Source of the DNA: Flavobacteriales bacterium
GTDB taxonomy: Bacteria; Bacteroidota; Bacteroidia; Flavobacteriales_F; PHOS-HE28
Direction: 5' to 3'
DNA: 64,000 nucleotides
Assembly (NCBI GenBank): GCA_020635725.1
Contig: JACJZF010000008.1
Location: forward strand, 124,001 to 188,000
Of the stretch, positions 1-8,636 are shown one piece after another (position 1 is the first letter of the stretch; every line of letters begins with the position of its first letter). The notes under the pieces were generated by a model, which saw nothing but the letters and a program-made list of their open reading frames with translations, searched no databases and was not told the origin of the DNA. Both the position numbers and the translations under genes were made by a program.

Positions 1-600
1 TTCATCCAGCCCACGGTGCTGAACACGAGTGGGCCGGACGCAATCGTGGATTGGGTGCTGCTCGAACTGCGCGACGCGAATGATGCCTCGGTGGTGCTCG
101 CTTCGCGAAGCGCCCTGTTGCAGCGCGACGGCGATGTGGTGGATGCGGACGGCAGCTCACCGGTAATCTTCGAACGCGGACCAGGCCCATACTACATCGC
201 GGTGCGCCATCGCAACCACTTGGGCGCGATGACCGCCGGTGCAGTCGCACTCGATGCCGCACCAGCCACCGTGGATCTCACCATCGCCTCCACCGCGACC
301 TATGGCACCGAAGCGCGCAAGCCGGTGGTCGGCCTCTACCCTGCCGAAGTGCTTTGGGCGGGCAATGTCGACTTCAACACAGAGCTGAAGTACACCGGCC
401 TGGGCAATGACCGCGACCCCATCCTCTTCGCCATTGGTGGCTCGGTGCCCACCGCCGTGCTGAATGATGAATACCGCATGGAGGACGTGAACATGGATGG
501 CGTGGTGAAATACGTGGGCGAAGGCAACGACCGCGATCCGATCCTGCAGAATGTGGGCGGCAATGTGCCGACGAATACAAGGCAAGGACAGCTGCCATAA
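1..600 (+). CDS. C-terminal part of large secreted surface protein (partial)
   Basis: The reading frame is open from base 1 to the TAA at 598-600, so the 5' part lies outside the window. The visible 199 residues closely resemble the C-terminus of the protein at 8637-11438: the same domain (VDWV.LELRD, LLQRDGDVVD, VRHRNHLGAMT) followed by two copies of a tail cassette of the form DxNxDGxVKYxGxxNDRDPIL..GGxVPT. The first cassette here is degenerate (NVDFNTELKY), while the second keeps D-x-N-x-D-G. The tail resembles dockerin/EF-hand calcium loops, but I infer that only from the D/N/D/G spacing. No T9SS sorting domain is seen. It is convergent with the response regulator, with 6 bp between the stop codons. 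Likely exported; molecular function unknown. Confidence 0.8.
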   Translation, partial: FIQPTVLNTSGPDAIVDWVLLELRDANDASVVLASRSALLQRDGDVVDADGSSPVIFERGPGPYYIAVRHRNHLGAMTAGAVALDAAPATVDLTIASTATYGTEARKPVVGLYPAEVLWAGNVDFNTELKYTGLGNDRDPILFAIGGSVPTAVLNDEYRMEDVNMDGVVKYVGEGNDRDPILQNVGGNVPTNTRQGQLP

Positions 601-606
601 GCCTTC

Positions 607-1245
607 CTACACCAACCCCTCCTGCATCGCCACCTTCACGGCGGCGGCCACGGAATCCACGTGTAGCTTCTTGTAGATGTGGGTGATGTGCGTGTTCACC
701 GTGGGGTAGCTGATGGAGCAGCGCTCGGCGATCTGCTTGTAGCTGAGGCCGTCTACGAGCAGGGCCAGGATCTCCTGCTCCCGCCCGGTCAGGTGGAAGT
801 CATGCGCACCACCGGTCTTTCCGGAGCGGACACCCACGAGTTGCAGCACCTTACGGGCGATGGTGGGGGTCATGGGCGCACCGCCCTGGTGAACTTCCTC
901 GATGGCCGCGATCAGCCGCTCGGGTGTGGTCTGTTTCAGCAGGTAACCGTCCGCACCGGCCACGATGGAGGCGAAGAGCCGCTCGTTGTCCTCCAGAACG
1001 GTCTGCATCAGGATCCTCACATCCTTGAACTGCTTGCGGATGAGCGCGACGCCCTCCACGCCATCCACATGCGGCATGTCGATGTCCATGAGTATCACCT
1101 GCGGATCACATTGGGCCACGTGCTTCACCACATCGCGGCAGTCGGCGAAGGCGCCCACGCACACCATGCCGTCGGTGGCATCGATCAGCATGTTCAGGCT
1201 TTCCCGGCGTTGGGCATGGTCGTCGAAGATGGCGATGCGCAGCAT
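607..1245 (-). CDS. NarL/FixJ-type response regulator
   Basis: A 212-residue two-domain regulator. The N-terminal receiver domain has the acidic pair D8/D9, the phosphoacceptor D54 (in ILMDIDMP) and the conserved Lys in YLLK. The C-terminal LuxR-type helix-turn-helix begins at LTGREQEIL and contains YKQIAERCSIS and TVNTHITHIYKKL. It lies 63 bp downstream of the sensor kinase gene on the same strand and is almost certainly its partner. The ATG start (1243-1245) places the receiver core at the very N-terminus as usual. Targets are not shown by the sequence; the divergent surface-protein operon at 4562 is the nearest candidate (inference). Confidence 0.93.
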   Translation of the reverse strand: MLRIAIFDDHAQRRESLNMLIDATDGMVCVGAFADCRDVVKHVAQCDPQVILMDIDMPHVDGVEGVALIRKQFKDVRILMQTVLEDNERLFASIVAGADGYLLKQTTPERLIAAIEEVHQGGAPMTPTIARKVLQLVGVRSGKTGGAHDFHLTGREQEILALLVDGLSYKQIAERCSISYPTVNTHITHIYKKLHVDSVAAAVKVAMQEGLV

Positions 1246-1279
1246 GGGGCGAAATTAGGATCGTGCTTCCGGGCCGCGC

Positions 1280-1297
1280 CTCATTGGATGCAATGAG
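1280..1297. promoter_or_regulatory. Palindrome in the kinase-regulator gap
   Basis: CTCATTG-GATG-CAATGAG is a perfect 7-bp inverted repeat with a 4-base spacer, sitting 35 bp upstream of the response regulator start. The left half recurs at 4463 upstream of the kinase gene. It could be a binding site for the NarL-type regulator (autoregulation) or a small RNA hairpin; this is inference from symmetry and position. Confidence 0.35.
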
Positions 1298-1308
1298 ATG
1301 CCCGCTGT

Positions 1309-4300
1309 TCAAGTCCCCGCCCGGGTACGGAAGGTGACCGTGGTGCCGTGACCCACCCGGGAGTTGATGGTGCATTCGCCACCTGCTTCGGCCCCGCGTT
1401 CCCGCATATTGCCCAGCCCATTCCCGCCCGGTCCCGGACCGCCGTTCACCTCCGGGTCGAAGCCCCGTCCATCATCGGCAATGGTCATGGTGAGGCTTTC
1501 GCCGCTGCCGGATAGCCGGATGGTGATACGGCTGCATGCGGCGTACTTGATGGCGTTGTTCACCGCTTCCTTGAAGATGAGGTAGAGGTTCTTGCGCTGG
1601 CCCATGTCCAGGCGATCCCGCAACAGGGCCTCATCCACCTGCAGGTCCAGGGTCACGCCACGCGCTTCGCACAGGGGCGTGGCGTGGCTCCGCATGCGTT
1701 CGGCGAGGTCGGCCAGGCTGTCCTTGGAGGCGTTCACGGTCCAGACGATGTCGTTGATGGACTCCATGGCGCTGGTGGTGCCCTCGCTGATGCGCTCCAG
1801 CAGCCGGCCGCCTTCCGGGCCGATGTTGGTGAGCTTCTTCCTGGCCACGGCCCCATAGAGCGCCACACTACTCAAGGTGGAGCCGATCTCGTCGTGCAGG
1901 TCGCGCGCGATGTGCTCCCGCAAACGGATCTCGCGCAGCTGCTGCTCAAGACGGATCCGGTACAAGGCATACACGGAGCCCATGATCAGCAGCGCCAAGG
2001 CTGCGCGGAACCACCAGGTGCGCCACCAAGGCGGCAGGATGGAAAGATGGATGGATGCGAGATGGGGATCGACCATCCCTTCATGGTCGGTGCCCTGCAC
2101 CTCGAAGGTGTAGTCGCCGGGGTCCAAATTGGTGAAGGTGGCCTCATTGCGCGTGCTGCCATCGATCCACTCATCCGTGTAGCCTACCAGGCGGTAGCGG
2201 AAGGTGTTGCGCTTCGGTGCCGTGTGGTCCATCAAGGCGAAGCGGAAGGTGACCAGGGGTTCGTTGTGGGGCAGCGTGAGCGAGAGCAGGGTGCCGGCCG
2301 TGTCCAGCAGCTCGTGCATGGCGATGGAGCGCGTGGCGAGCCGGATGCCCGTGAGCAGGGTGGGACTGGGGTCTTTTCCCTCGGTCAGGTCCACCGGATG
2401 GAAGGAGGTGCCGCCGTCCATGCCGTCGAAGAACAGCGCCCCGTCCGGCAGCACCAGCGACCCGTAGCGGTTGAACTCGTTCCCCGCGATGCCATCGTCC
2501 TTCGTGAAGGTGCGCGCGGCCCCGGTGCGGGGATCGTAGCGGCACAGGCCCATGTTGGTGCCGATCCAGAGACGTCCCTCCGCATCGGGGAGGATGCTGT
2601 AGATCACGTTGTTCGGCAGGCCATCGGCGGTGGAGACCCGCTTGCAACTCCCAGTTCGCTTGTCCAACCGGGCCATGCCCGCGCTTTCGGTGCCCACCCA
2701 CATGAAGTGGTCCGGCTCGTCGGGGTCCGGGCACAGGGAGAAGAGCAGGTTCCCCGGCAGGCTGGTGGGATCGGCGGGGTCGTGCTGGAAGCTGCGCCAG
2801 GTGTTCTTCTCCGGATCCAACGCGAGCAGGCCCTCCATGGTGGCCATCCAGATGCTGCCATCGGGTGCCACCGACCATTGCGAGATGGGCCAGTACTTCG
2901 AGAGCAGGAATTCGACCGGAAAGGAATGGCGCCCGATCACCCGCATGGCGTCCGTATCGATGCACACCAGGTCCACCGGCAGGTTCCAGGTCTCGCGGCC
3001 ACCGGAGGTGACCACCCAGATCTGCGACCCACGGCCATGGAACACCCGGCTGGGGGTATCCTCCAGGAGGTCGGTGGTATGGAAGGCACCTCCCGTATCC
3101 AGGTAGCCCAGCACCGCCGGTGAGCGGTCCCCGTCCGCGAGCACACCCCAGGTGCGGCCCTTGGTATCGGTGACCGCACCGATCCAGTTCCTACCGTTCA
3201 CGGTTGTGCCGATCGTGTAGCGCAGCCAGCCTTTCGGGGCAGGGGCCGGATCCTCAAGCAAGGCATGTCGGGTCATGGCGAATTGTCGATGCCCAAGTAT
3301 GGTGTAGGCATCCACATAGTACCCGTCCATGCGGATCGACGGGCGTCGCTGAAAGCGCGTGCTGGTGCGGCCCAGCTTGAACACCCCGTAGCCCTTGCTG
3401 CCGCCCCACAGGTTGCCGCTGCGGTCCTGGCAGCGGAAGAGCACGGTCTGGAACTCCGCGTATACGTCCTTGCCATCGGCGGTGAAGTACAGCGGTTCGA
3501 AGCGGCCCGTGCGCAAGTCCACCCGCCAGATGCGGTTGTCGTCCGCGCGGTACCAGAGGCGTCCTGCGTCATCCACCAGCTGGGTGAACCACACATGCTG
3601 CCCCTCAGGCACGCGCAGGGTATCCACGGCATGCGTGCGTGTATCGAAGAGAAGCAGCATCGATGGTACGGAGACCACCACCTTGTGCCCTTGCCGCCAG
3701 TGCACCATCGGGTGTTTCTCCAGGGTGCCGTTGCGGGGTGGAACGGGTGAAGGGATCCGCCAAACGGTCGCTGCGGTAGTATCGGATCCGCGCAGCGATG
3801 GATCGCATACCACGCTGTCGCCGTTCATGGCCCACAGCGCGCCAGTGGCATCGAACTCGAAGTAGCTGACCCGCGTCGGGATGTGGCTCTTCGGGTGGAT
3901 CGTTCGTGCGGGCCGCGCCAGCAGCTCCGGGTCCTGCGGGTCCACCACGTACAGGTATTCCCCGACCGAGGTGAACCAGATCCCGCCCTGCGGCCCTTCG
4001 CGGATCCGGTCCACGTCCAGAAAGGCTTCGCGCGGCGTGCGGACCGGGAAGTGCACATGATCGAAGCGTCCGGTGCGCGGATCGTAGCGGTCAAGACCCT
4101 CGCCGAACACCGCGATCCACAAGCCGCCGTTGCGGTCCTCGAAGAGCAGGTCGCTGTGGTTGCCCGCGATGCTGGCCGGGTCCTCGGGGTCGTGCTGGAA
4201 GATGGTGAAGGCATACCCATCGCTGCGCGCGAGGCCATCCTTGGTGGTGAACCAGAGATAGCCCTGCCGGTCCTGCAGGATGTCCTGCACCATGCCCTGC

Positions 4301-4419
4301 GGCAGGCCATCGTCGATGGTGATGCGGGCCAGATCGTAGCGCACCTCCTGCTCGATCAACTGACCGAAGACCGACGCTGAGAGCAGCAGGTGCAGGAGGA
4401 TGTTCAACGCGCGGAACAT
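1309..4419 (-). CDS. Two-component sensor histidine kinase with Reg_prop propeller and Y_Y_Y domain
   Basis: A 1036-residue membrane sensor. The order is signal peptide (MFRALNILLHLLLSASVFGQ), a periplasmic part of about 750 residues with Reg_prop-type blades (GLPQGMVQDILQDRQGYLWF, GLPNNVIYSILPDAEGRLWI), a Y_Y_Y domain (DHTAPKRNTFRYRL...YTFEVQG), one transmembrane helix near 805-825, a HisKA_3 dimerisation helix with phosphoacceptor H842 (ARDLHDEIGS), and a HATPase_c domain (N box EAVNNAIKYA, G1 DDGRGFD, G2 GNGLGNM). Unlike hybrid HTCS proteins it has no receiver or AraC domain, consistent with the separate NarL regulator downstream. ATG 4419 was chosen because it gives a clean signal peptide; an in-frame extension to 4635 lacks one. 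It probably senses an extracellular polymer, polysaccharide or other envelope cue (inference). Confidence 0.93.
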   Translation of the reverse strand: MFRALNILLHLLLSASVFGQLIEQEVRYDLARITIDDGLPQGMVQDILQDRQGYLWFTTKDGLARSDGYAFTIFQHDPEDPASIAGNHSDLLFEDRNGGLWIAVFGEGLDRYDPRTGRFDHVHFPVRTPREAFLDVDRIREGPQGGIWFTSVGEYLYVVDPQDPELLARPARTIHPKSHIPTRVSYFEFDATGALWAMNGDSVVCDPSLRGSDTTAATVWRIPSPVPPRNGTLEKHPMVHWRQGHKVVVSVPSMLLLFDTRTHAVDTLRVPEGQHVWFTQLVDDAGRLWYRADDNRIWRVDLRTGRFEPLYFTADGKDVYAEFQTVLFRCQDRSGNLWGGSKGYGVFKLGRTSTRFQRRPSIRMDGYYVDAYTILGHRQFAMTRHALLEDPAPAPKGWLRYTIGTTVNGRNWIGAVTDTKGRTWGVLADGDRSPAVLGYLDTGGAFHTTDLLEDTPSRVFHGRGSQIWVVTSGGRETWNLPVDLVCIDTDAMRVIGRHSFPVEFLLSKYWPISQWSVAPDGSIWMATMEGLLALDPEKNTWRSFQHDPADPTSLPGNLLFSLCPDPDEPDHFMWVGTESAGMARLDKRTGSCKRVSTADGLPNNVIYSILPDAEGRLWIGTNMGLCRYDPRTGAARTFTKDDGIAGNEFNRYGSLVLPDGALFFDGMDGGTSFHPVDLTEGKDPSPTLLTGIRLATRSIAMHELLDTAGTLLSLTLPHNEPLVTFRFALMDHTAPKRNTFRYRLVGYTDEWIDGSTRNEATFTNLDPGDYTFEVQGTDHEGMVDPHLASIHLSILPPWWRTWWFRAALALLIMGSVYALYRIRLEQQLREIRLREHIARDLHDEIGSTLSSVALYGAVARKKLTNIGPEGGRLLERISEGTTSAMESINDIVWTVNASKDSLADLAERMRSHATPLCEARGVTLDLQVDEALLRDRLDMGQRKNLYLIFKEAVNNAIKYAACSRITIRLSGSGESLTMTIADDGRGFDPEVNGGPGPGGNGLGNMRERGAEAGGECTINSRVGHGTTVTFRTRAGT

Positions 4420-4462
4420 GACGCAGCGTTCAAGATAAAGGTTCAGTGCGGTTCGGCACGAT

Positions 4463-4485
4463 CTCATTGGAACCAACGATTGATG
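4463..4485. promoter_or_regulatory. Operator-like motif in the divergent kinase/surface-operon spacer
   Basis: The 142-bp spacer between the kinase start (4419) and the surface-operon start (4562) contains CTCATTGG-AACCAA, which includes the palindrome TTGGAACCAA and shares its left half with the palindrome at 1280-1297. A direct repeat GCGATCG-TACT-GCGATCG lies nearer the surface operon. These are candidate control sites for divergent transcription; binding is not shown. Confidence 0.3.
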
Positions 4486-4561
4486 CCGCGGCCCATATCG
4501 TGCTGCTTTGTTCCATCGCGATCGTACTGCGATCGACCACCAACGAATAGACCATACGGAC

Positions 4562-7500
4562 ATGAGACCCTGCGCGCTATTGATCGTCCTGCTGCTCGGA
4601 ACCAGCCTGCTGGCCCAAACACCGGAAGCCTTCAACTACCAGGGCGTGGCACGCGATGCCAGTGGTGATGAACTGGTGAACACCACCATCGGTGTGCAGT
4701 TCCAGCTGCACCAGGGCACGGCCGTGGGCACGGTGGTGTATTCGGAGACGCACAACCCCACCACGAACGCGCTGGGCCTCTTCTCCCTGGAGGTGGGCAA
4801 TGGCACGCCGGGCGCGGGCACCTTCGCGGCCATCGACTGGAGCGCCGGCCCCTACTTCCTGGAGGTGGGCCTGGACCCCGCGGGTGGCAGCAGCTACACC
4901 AGCGTGGGCACGCAGCAATTGCTCAGCGTACCCTATGCCTTGCACGCCAGGACCGCCGACATGGCCGATGATGGCGACTGGGTGTTGAGCGGCGATACCG
5001 TGCATAGCAATGGCAGGCGGGTAGGTATCGGTACGAACGCTCCCAGCCAGGACCTGGATGTGGAGGGCACCTTCCAACTGAAGGACGGTAGCCAGGGCGA
5101 CAAGAAGATCCTGACCAGCGATGCGGATGGGAATGCGAGTTGGCAGGACCTGAACGCCGAGAGTTTTTTCGGCGCTGGGAACTTACCCGCGGCGTACAAC
5201 GGTGATATCTCTTGTTTGAATGTGGCCGCCACGATCGCTGCGGGTGCGAATCCCGTAACCGTCGCCGTTTCGGGCGACCATGCCTATGTGGTGAACGCAT
5301 CCAGCAACAACATGATGGTGTTCAACATCAGCAACCCCGCTTCACCCAGCCTGAGTGCCACCATAGCAACGGGTAGTGGTCCCCGTGCCGTCGCCGTTTC
5401 GGGCGACCATGCCTATGTGGTGAACGCATCCAGCAACAACATGATGGTGTTCAACATCAGCAACCCCGCTTCGCCCAGCTTCAGTGCCACCATAGCCACG
5501 GGTTCGTCCCCCAATTCAGTGGCTGTATCGGGCGACCATGCCTATGTGGTGAACACATCCAGCAACAACATGATGGTGTTCAACATCAGCAACCCCGCTT
5601 CGCCCAGCCTTAGTGCCACCATAGCCACGGGTTTGAACCCCAATTCAGTGACCATATCAGGCGACCTTGCCTTTTTGGTGAACTACTCCAGTGACAACAT
5701 GATGGTGTTCGACATCAGCAACCCCGCTTCGCCCAGCCTTAGTGCCACCATAGCCACGGGTTCGCATCCCTATTCAGTGGCCATATCAGGCGACCATGCT
5801 TATGTGGTGAACTACAGCAGCGTCAACATGATGGTATTCGACATCAGCAACCCCGCTTCACCCAGCCTGAGTGCCACCATAGCCACGGGTTCGCTTCCCC
5901 GTTCAGTGACCGTTTCGGGCGACCATGCTTATGTGGTGAACGCTTCCAGCAACAACATGATGGTGTTCAACATCAGCAACCCCGCTTCGCCCAGCCTTAG
6001 TGCCACCATAGCCACGGGTTCGTTCCCCGTTTCAGTGGCTGTGTCAGGCGACCATGCCTATGTGGTGAACGCCAACAGCCACAACATGATGGTGTTCGAA
6101 CTGTTCTGTCCTGCGGAACAACAGCAAGTGACCTATGATCCTTATACCGGGGCATTCATTGCATTGGAGGGCTGGCATGTGATCGCGGATACCCTCCACA
6201 ACGGTGCCAAGCGCGTGGGCATCGGCACAACTTCTCCCGACTCCAAGTTGCATGTGGTCGGAGATCTGAAGTACCAGGATGGCACTGAGTCCGACAAGAA
6301 GATCCTGACCAGTGATGCCGATGGGAATGCCACCTGGCAGAACATGAGTGCGGAAGGTCTATTGGGGCTGGGTAACGCACCCCCAGCGGGTCTCTCCTGC
6401 CTCGGGATCGCGGGCAGCCTGGGGATAGGACCATCGCCCGTTTCCGTGGCCGTTTCGGGCAACCACGCCTATGTTGTTGATGCGTCCTCGGCCGATCTGA
6501 AAGTGATCGACATCAGTACTCCAGCAAGCCCAGTGCTCAGTGGTAGCCTGGGAATAGGACCAAGCGCATACTCCGTCGCTGTCTCCGGGAACTACGCCTA
6601 TGTGCCTTCCGGCGATCTAAAAGTCATCGATGTAAGCAGTCCTGCAAGCCCGGTGCTCAGTGGCAGCCTGGGTGTAGGTCCGAGTCCACAGTTCATCGCA
6701 GTCTCTGGGAACTACGCCTATGTGGTGGATGGTGTTTCTGATGACCTGAAAGTGATCGACATCAGCACTCCCTCAAGCCCCGTGCTCAGCGGTAGCCTGG
6801 GGCTCGGACCGAGCCCTACTTCCTTAGCGGTCTCTGGGAACTACGCCTATGTGGTGGATAATTCATCTGATGACCTGAAAGTGATCGACATCAGCGCGCC
6901 TGCGAGCCCGGTGCTCAGCGGTAGCCTGGGGCTCGGACCGAGCCCTCTTTCCATAGCGGTCTCTGGCAACTACGCCTATGTGGTGGATAATCAATCTGAT
7001 GACCTGAAAGTGATCGACATCAGCACTCCTGCGAGCCCGCTGCTCATCGGTAGCCTGGGGATCGGGTCGTTCCCAAGATCCGTAGCGGTCTCTGGCCACT
7101 ACGCCTATGTGGTGGACTCAGGTACCAACGATCTGAAGGTGATCGACATCAGCGATCCTACAAACCCGGTGCTTAGTGGCAGCCTCGGTGTCGGTCCGGA
7201 CCCAAGGTCCATAGCAGTCTCTGGTAACCACGCCTATGTGGTGGATATTCTTACCGATGACCTGAAGGCGGTCGAACTTTACTGCCCGATCGCGCAACAA
7301 CAGCTCGCCTATGATACGGGAACAGGTACGTTCACTGCTGTGGAAGGATGGCAGGTGAGCGGCGACAGCGTATACGTCACCGACCAGCGCGTGGGCATCG
7401 GCACCAGTATGCCAAGCGCCTCGTTGGATGTGCGCGATGCCAGTTCCAGCGAATTTCGGCTGAGCATGTCCAGCACACACTGGAGCAGGTTGCGCTTCTC

Positions 7501-8620
7501 ATCCAGTGAAGGATTGCGCATCGAGGCGAAGAATGAAGGCATCGGATTCCGCCCCATGCTCCTGATCGGCTCGGAACTGAAATTCTATTCCGGCTTGAGC
7601 ACAACCCCGGAGCGCATGCGCTTGACATCCAACGGCTTCCTGGGCATCGGAACCAATTCGCCGGCGAACAGACTGGATGTGGAAGGCGGACTGGCGGTCG
7701 GCGCATCGTATTCCGGAACCAGTGCCGCTCCGACCGATGGTGCGATCGTTCAAGGCAATGTGGGCATCGGTACCGATTCACCTGTCAACCGATTGGATGT
7801 GGAGGGCGGCCTGGCCGTTGGTGCATCGTATTCCGGCACCAGCGCGGCTCCGAGCAATGGCGCGATCGTCCAAGGCAGCGTGGGCATCGGAACCACAGCG
7901 CCGGAGTACACCTTACACATCAGCAACGGGGCCAATACGGGTTCGGGTTCGTTCGGCCGCGGACTCAAGATCACGGATGCGACCCCGCGGATCTATTTCG
8001 AGGAAAGCGACGCGGCCGTGAACGAGAAGGTGATGTTCCTGGAGAAGATCAGCGATGGGATCTCCTTTTCATCCGTCATCGATAATGCGACAGCATTCCT
8101 CAATCAGCACATCCTGTTCGTGAAGGGTTCTGGTAGAGTAGGTATCGGCACAGCGGCACCCACCGCCAAGCTTTCCGTGAACGGCACGGCCAACAACAGC
8201 ACGGGCAGCTGGGGCGTCTTCAGCGATGCCCGCATCAAGACCGTCCAGCGCGAGTTCACCGATGGTCTTTCGGTCATCGACCGCCTGCGCCCCGTGGTGT
8301 TCACCTACAATGCCGATGCACCCTTTGAAGCAGAAGGGGAACAGGTGGGCATCGTCGCCCAGGAGCTGGAGGAGCTGGCGCCCTACATGGTGAGCACCAC
8401 CGAGCACGGTGACATCCCCGATCTGCGTGAGGTGAACAACCAGGCCTACGTGTTCCTGCTGATCAATGCCGTACAGGAATTGAACGCGAAAGTGAACGCG
8501 CTTCAGCTTGAGAACGCCGATCTGCGCAGGAACGACGCCGACCTGCGCGACCAGTTGAAGGCGAATAGCCGCGTGCTGGCCGACGTGCAACGCCTGCTCG
8601 ACGCGCGAGCAGCACGATGA
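4562..8620 (+). CDS. Giant surface protein: two LVIVD propellers, VGIGT repeats, S74 intramolecular chaperone
   Basis: 1352 residues, with a signal peptide (ALLIVLLLGTSLLAQ) and the N-terminal domain common to Bacteroidota fibre-like proteins (FNYQGVARDASG). Seven VGIGT..P..LDVEG-type collar repeats alternate with two arrays of seven LVIVD-type blades (nucleotides 5228-6112 and 6413-7288). The C-terminus (SDARIKTVQREF, VIDRLRPVVFTYN, VGIVAQELEELAP) is a peptidase S74/endosialidase chaperone, as in phage tail fibres, which would trimerise and self-cleave. A coiled coil (LNAKVNALQLENADLRR) ends the protein. The mature part has only four cysteines, one on each side of each propeller. ATG 4562 was preferred over the upstream in-frame ATG 4508 because it starts the signal peptide. 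First gene of an operon with 8637. Likely a trimeric adhesin or fibre (inference). Confidence 0.88.
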   Translation: MRPCALLIVLLLGTSLLAQTPEAFNYQGVARDASGDELVNTTIGVQFQLHQGTAVGTVVYSETHNPTTNALGLFSLEVGNGTPGAGTFAAIDWSAGPYFLEVGLDPAGGSSYTSVGTQQLLSVPYALHARTADMADDGDWVLSGDTVHSNGRRVGIGTNAPSQDLDVEGTFQLKDGSQGDKKILTSDADGNASWQDLNAESFFGAGNLPAAYNGDISCLNVAATIAAGANPVTVAVSGDHAYVVNASSNNMMVFNISNPASPSLSATIATGSGPRAVAVSGDHAYVVNASSNNMMVFNISNPASPSFSATIATGSSPNSVAVSGDHAYVVNTSSNNMMVFNISNPASPSLSATIATGLNPNSVTISGDLAFLVNYSSDNMMVFDISNPASPSLSATIATGSHPYSVAISGDHAYVVNYSSVNMMVFDISNPASPSLSATIATGSLPRSVTVSGDHAYVVNASSNNMMVFNISNPASPSLSATIATGSFPVSVAVSGDHAYVVNANSHNMMVFELFCPAEQQQVTYDPYTGAFIALEGWHVIADTLHNGAKRVGIGTTSPDSKLHVVGDLKYQDGTESDKKILTSDADGNATWQNMSAEGLLGLGNAPPAGLSCLGIAGSLGIGPSPVSVAVSGNHAYVVDASSADLKVIDISTPASPVLSGSLGIGPSAYSVAVSGNYAYVPSGDLKVIDVSSPASPVLSGSLGVGPSPQFIAVSGNYAYVVDGVSDDLKVIDISTPSSPVLSGSLGLGPSPTSLAVSGNYAYVVDNSSDDLKVIDISAPASPVLSGSLGLGPSPLSIAVSGNYAYVVDNQSDDLKVIDISTPASPLLIGSLGIGSFPRSVAVSGHYAYVVDSGTNDLKVIDISDPTNPVLSGSLGVGPDPRSIAVSGNHAYVVDILTDDLKAVELYCPIAQQQLAYDTGTGTFTAVEGWQVSGDSVYVTDQRVGIGTSMPSASLDVRDASSSEFRLSMSSTHWSRLRFSSSEGLRIEAKNEGIGFRPMLLIGSELKFYSGLSTTPERMRLTSNGFLGIGTNSPANRLDVEGGLAVGASYSGTSAAPTDGAIVQGNVGIGTDSPVNRLDVEGGLAVGASYSGTSAAPSNGAIVQGSVGIGTTAPEYTLHISNGANTGSGSFGRGLKITDATPRIYFEESDAAVNEKVMFLEKISDGISFSSVIDNATAFLNQHILFVKGSGRVGIGTAAPTAKLSVNGTANNSTGSWGVFSDARIKTVQREFTDGLSVIDRLRPVVFTYNADAPFEAEGEQVGIVAQELEELAPYMVSTTEHGDIPDLREVNNQAYVFLLINAVQELNAKVNALQLENADLRRNDADLRDQLKANSRVLADVQRLLDARAAR
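5228..6112 (+). repeat. Array of seven 129-bp LVIVD repeats (propeller A)
   Basis: Seven consecutive 43-residue units start at 5228, 5357, 5486, 5615, 5744, 5873 and 6002, with exact 129-bp spacing and very high nucleotide similarity. The unit core is VSGDHAYVVN..S.NMMVF.ISNPASPSLS. Seven units fit one seven-bladed beta-propeller. Cysteine codons flank the array at 5213 and 6107. Confidence 0.92.
6413..7288 (+). repeat. Array of seven LVIVD repeats (propeller B)
   Basis: Units start at 6413, 6542, 6662, 6791, 6920, 7049 and 7178. All are 129 bp except the second, which is 120 bp (three residues missing in a loop: YVPSGDLK against YVVD.SSDDLK). The core is VSGNYAYVVD...DLKVIDIS.PASPVLSGSLG. 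The array is clearly related to array A but has its own consensus, so each array was homogenised separately. Cysteine codons flank it at 6398 and 7283. Confidence 0.92.
7640..7879 (+). repeat. Tandem duplication of a 120-bp collar unit
   Basis: Two nearly identical 40-residue units start at 7640 and 7760 (VGIGT.SP..RLDVEGG followed by LAVGASYSGTSAAP); the start of a third unit is at 7880. In-frame duplication within the fibre-like part of the protein. Confidence 0.85.
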
Positions 8621-8636
8621 ACCGAGCACAGGAACC

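Noticed and set aside
1309..4419. Hybrid two-component system (HTCS)
   Set aside because: The periplasmic propeller and Y_Y_Y match HTCS proteins, but there is no receiver or AraC domain; the regulator is a separate NarL-type gene.
5228..7288. Regular repeats as a possible CRISPR array
   Set aside because: The period is 129 bp, all units are translated in frame as LVIVD blades, and there are no unique spacers.
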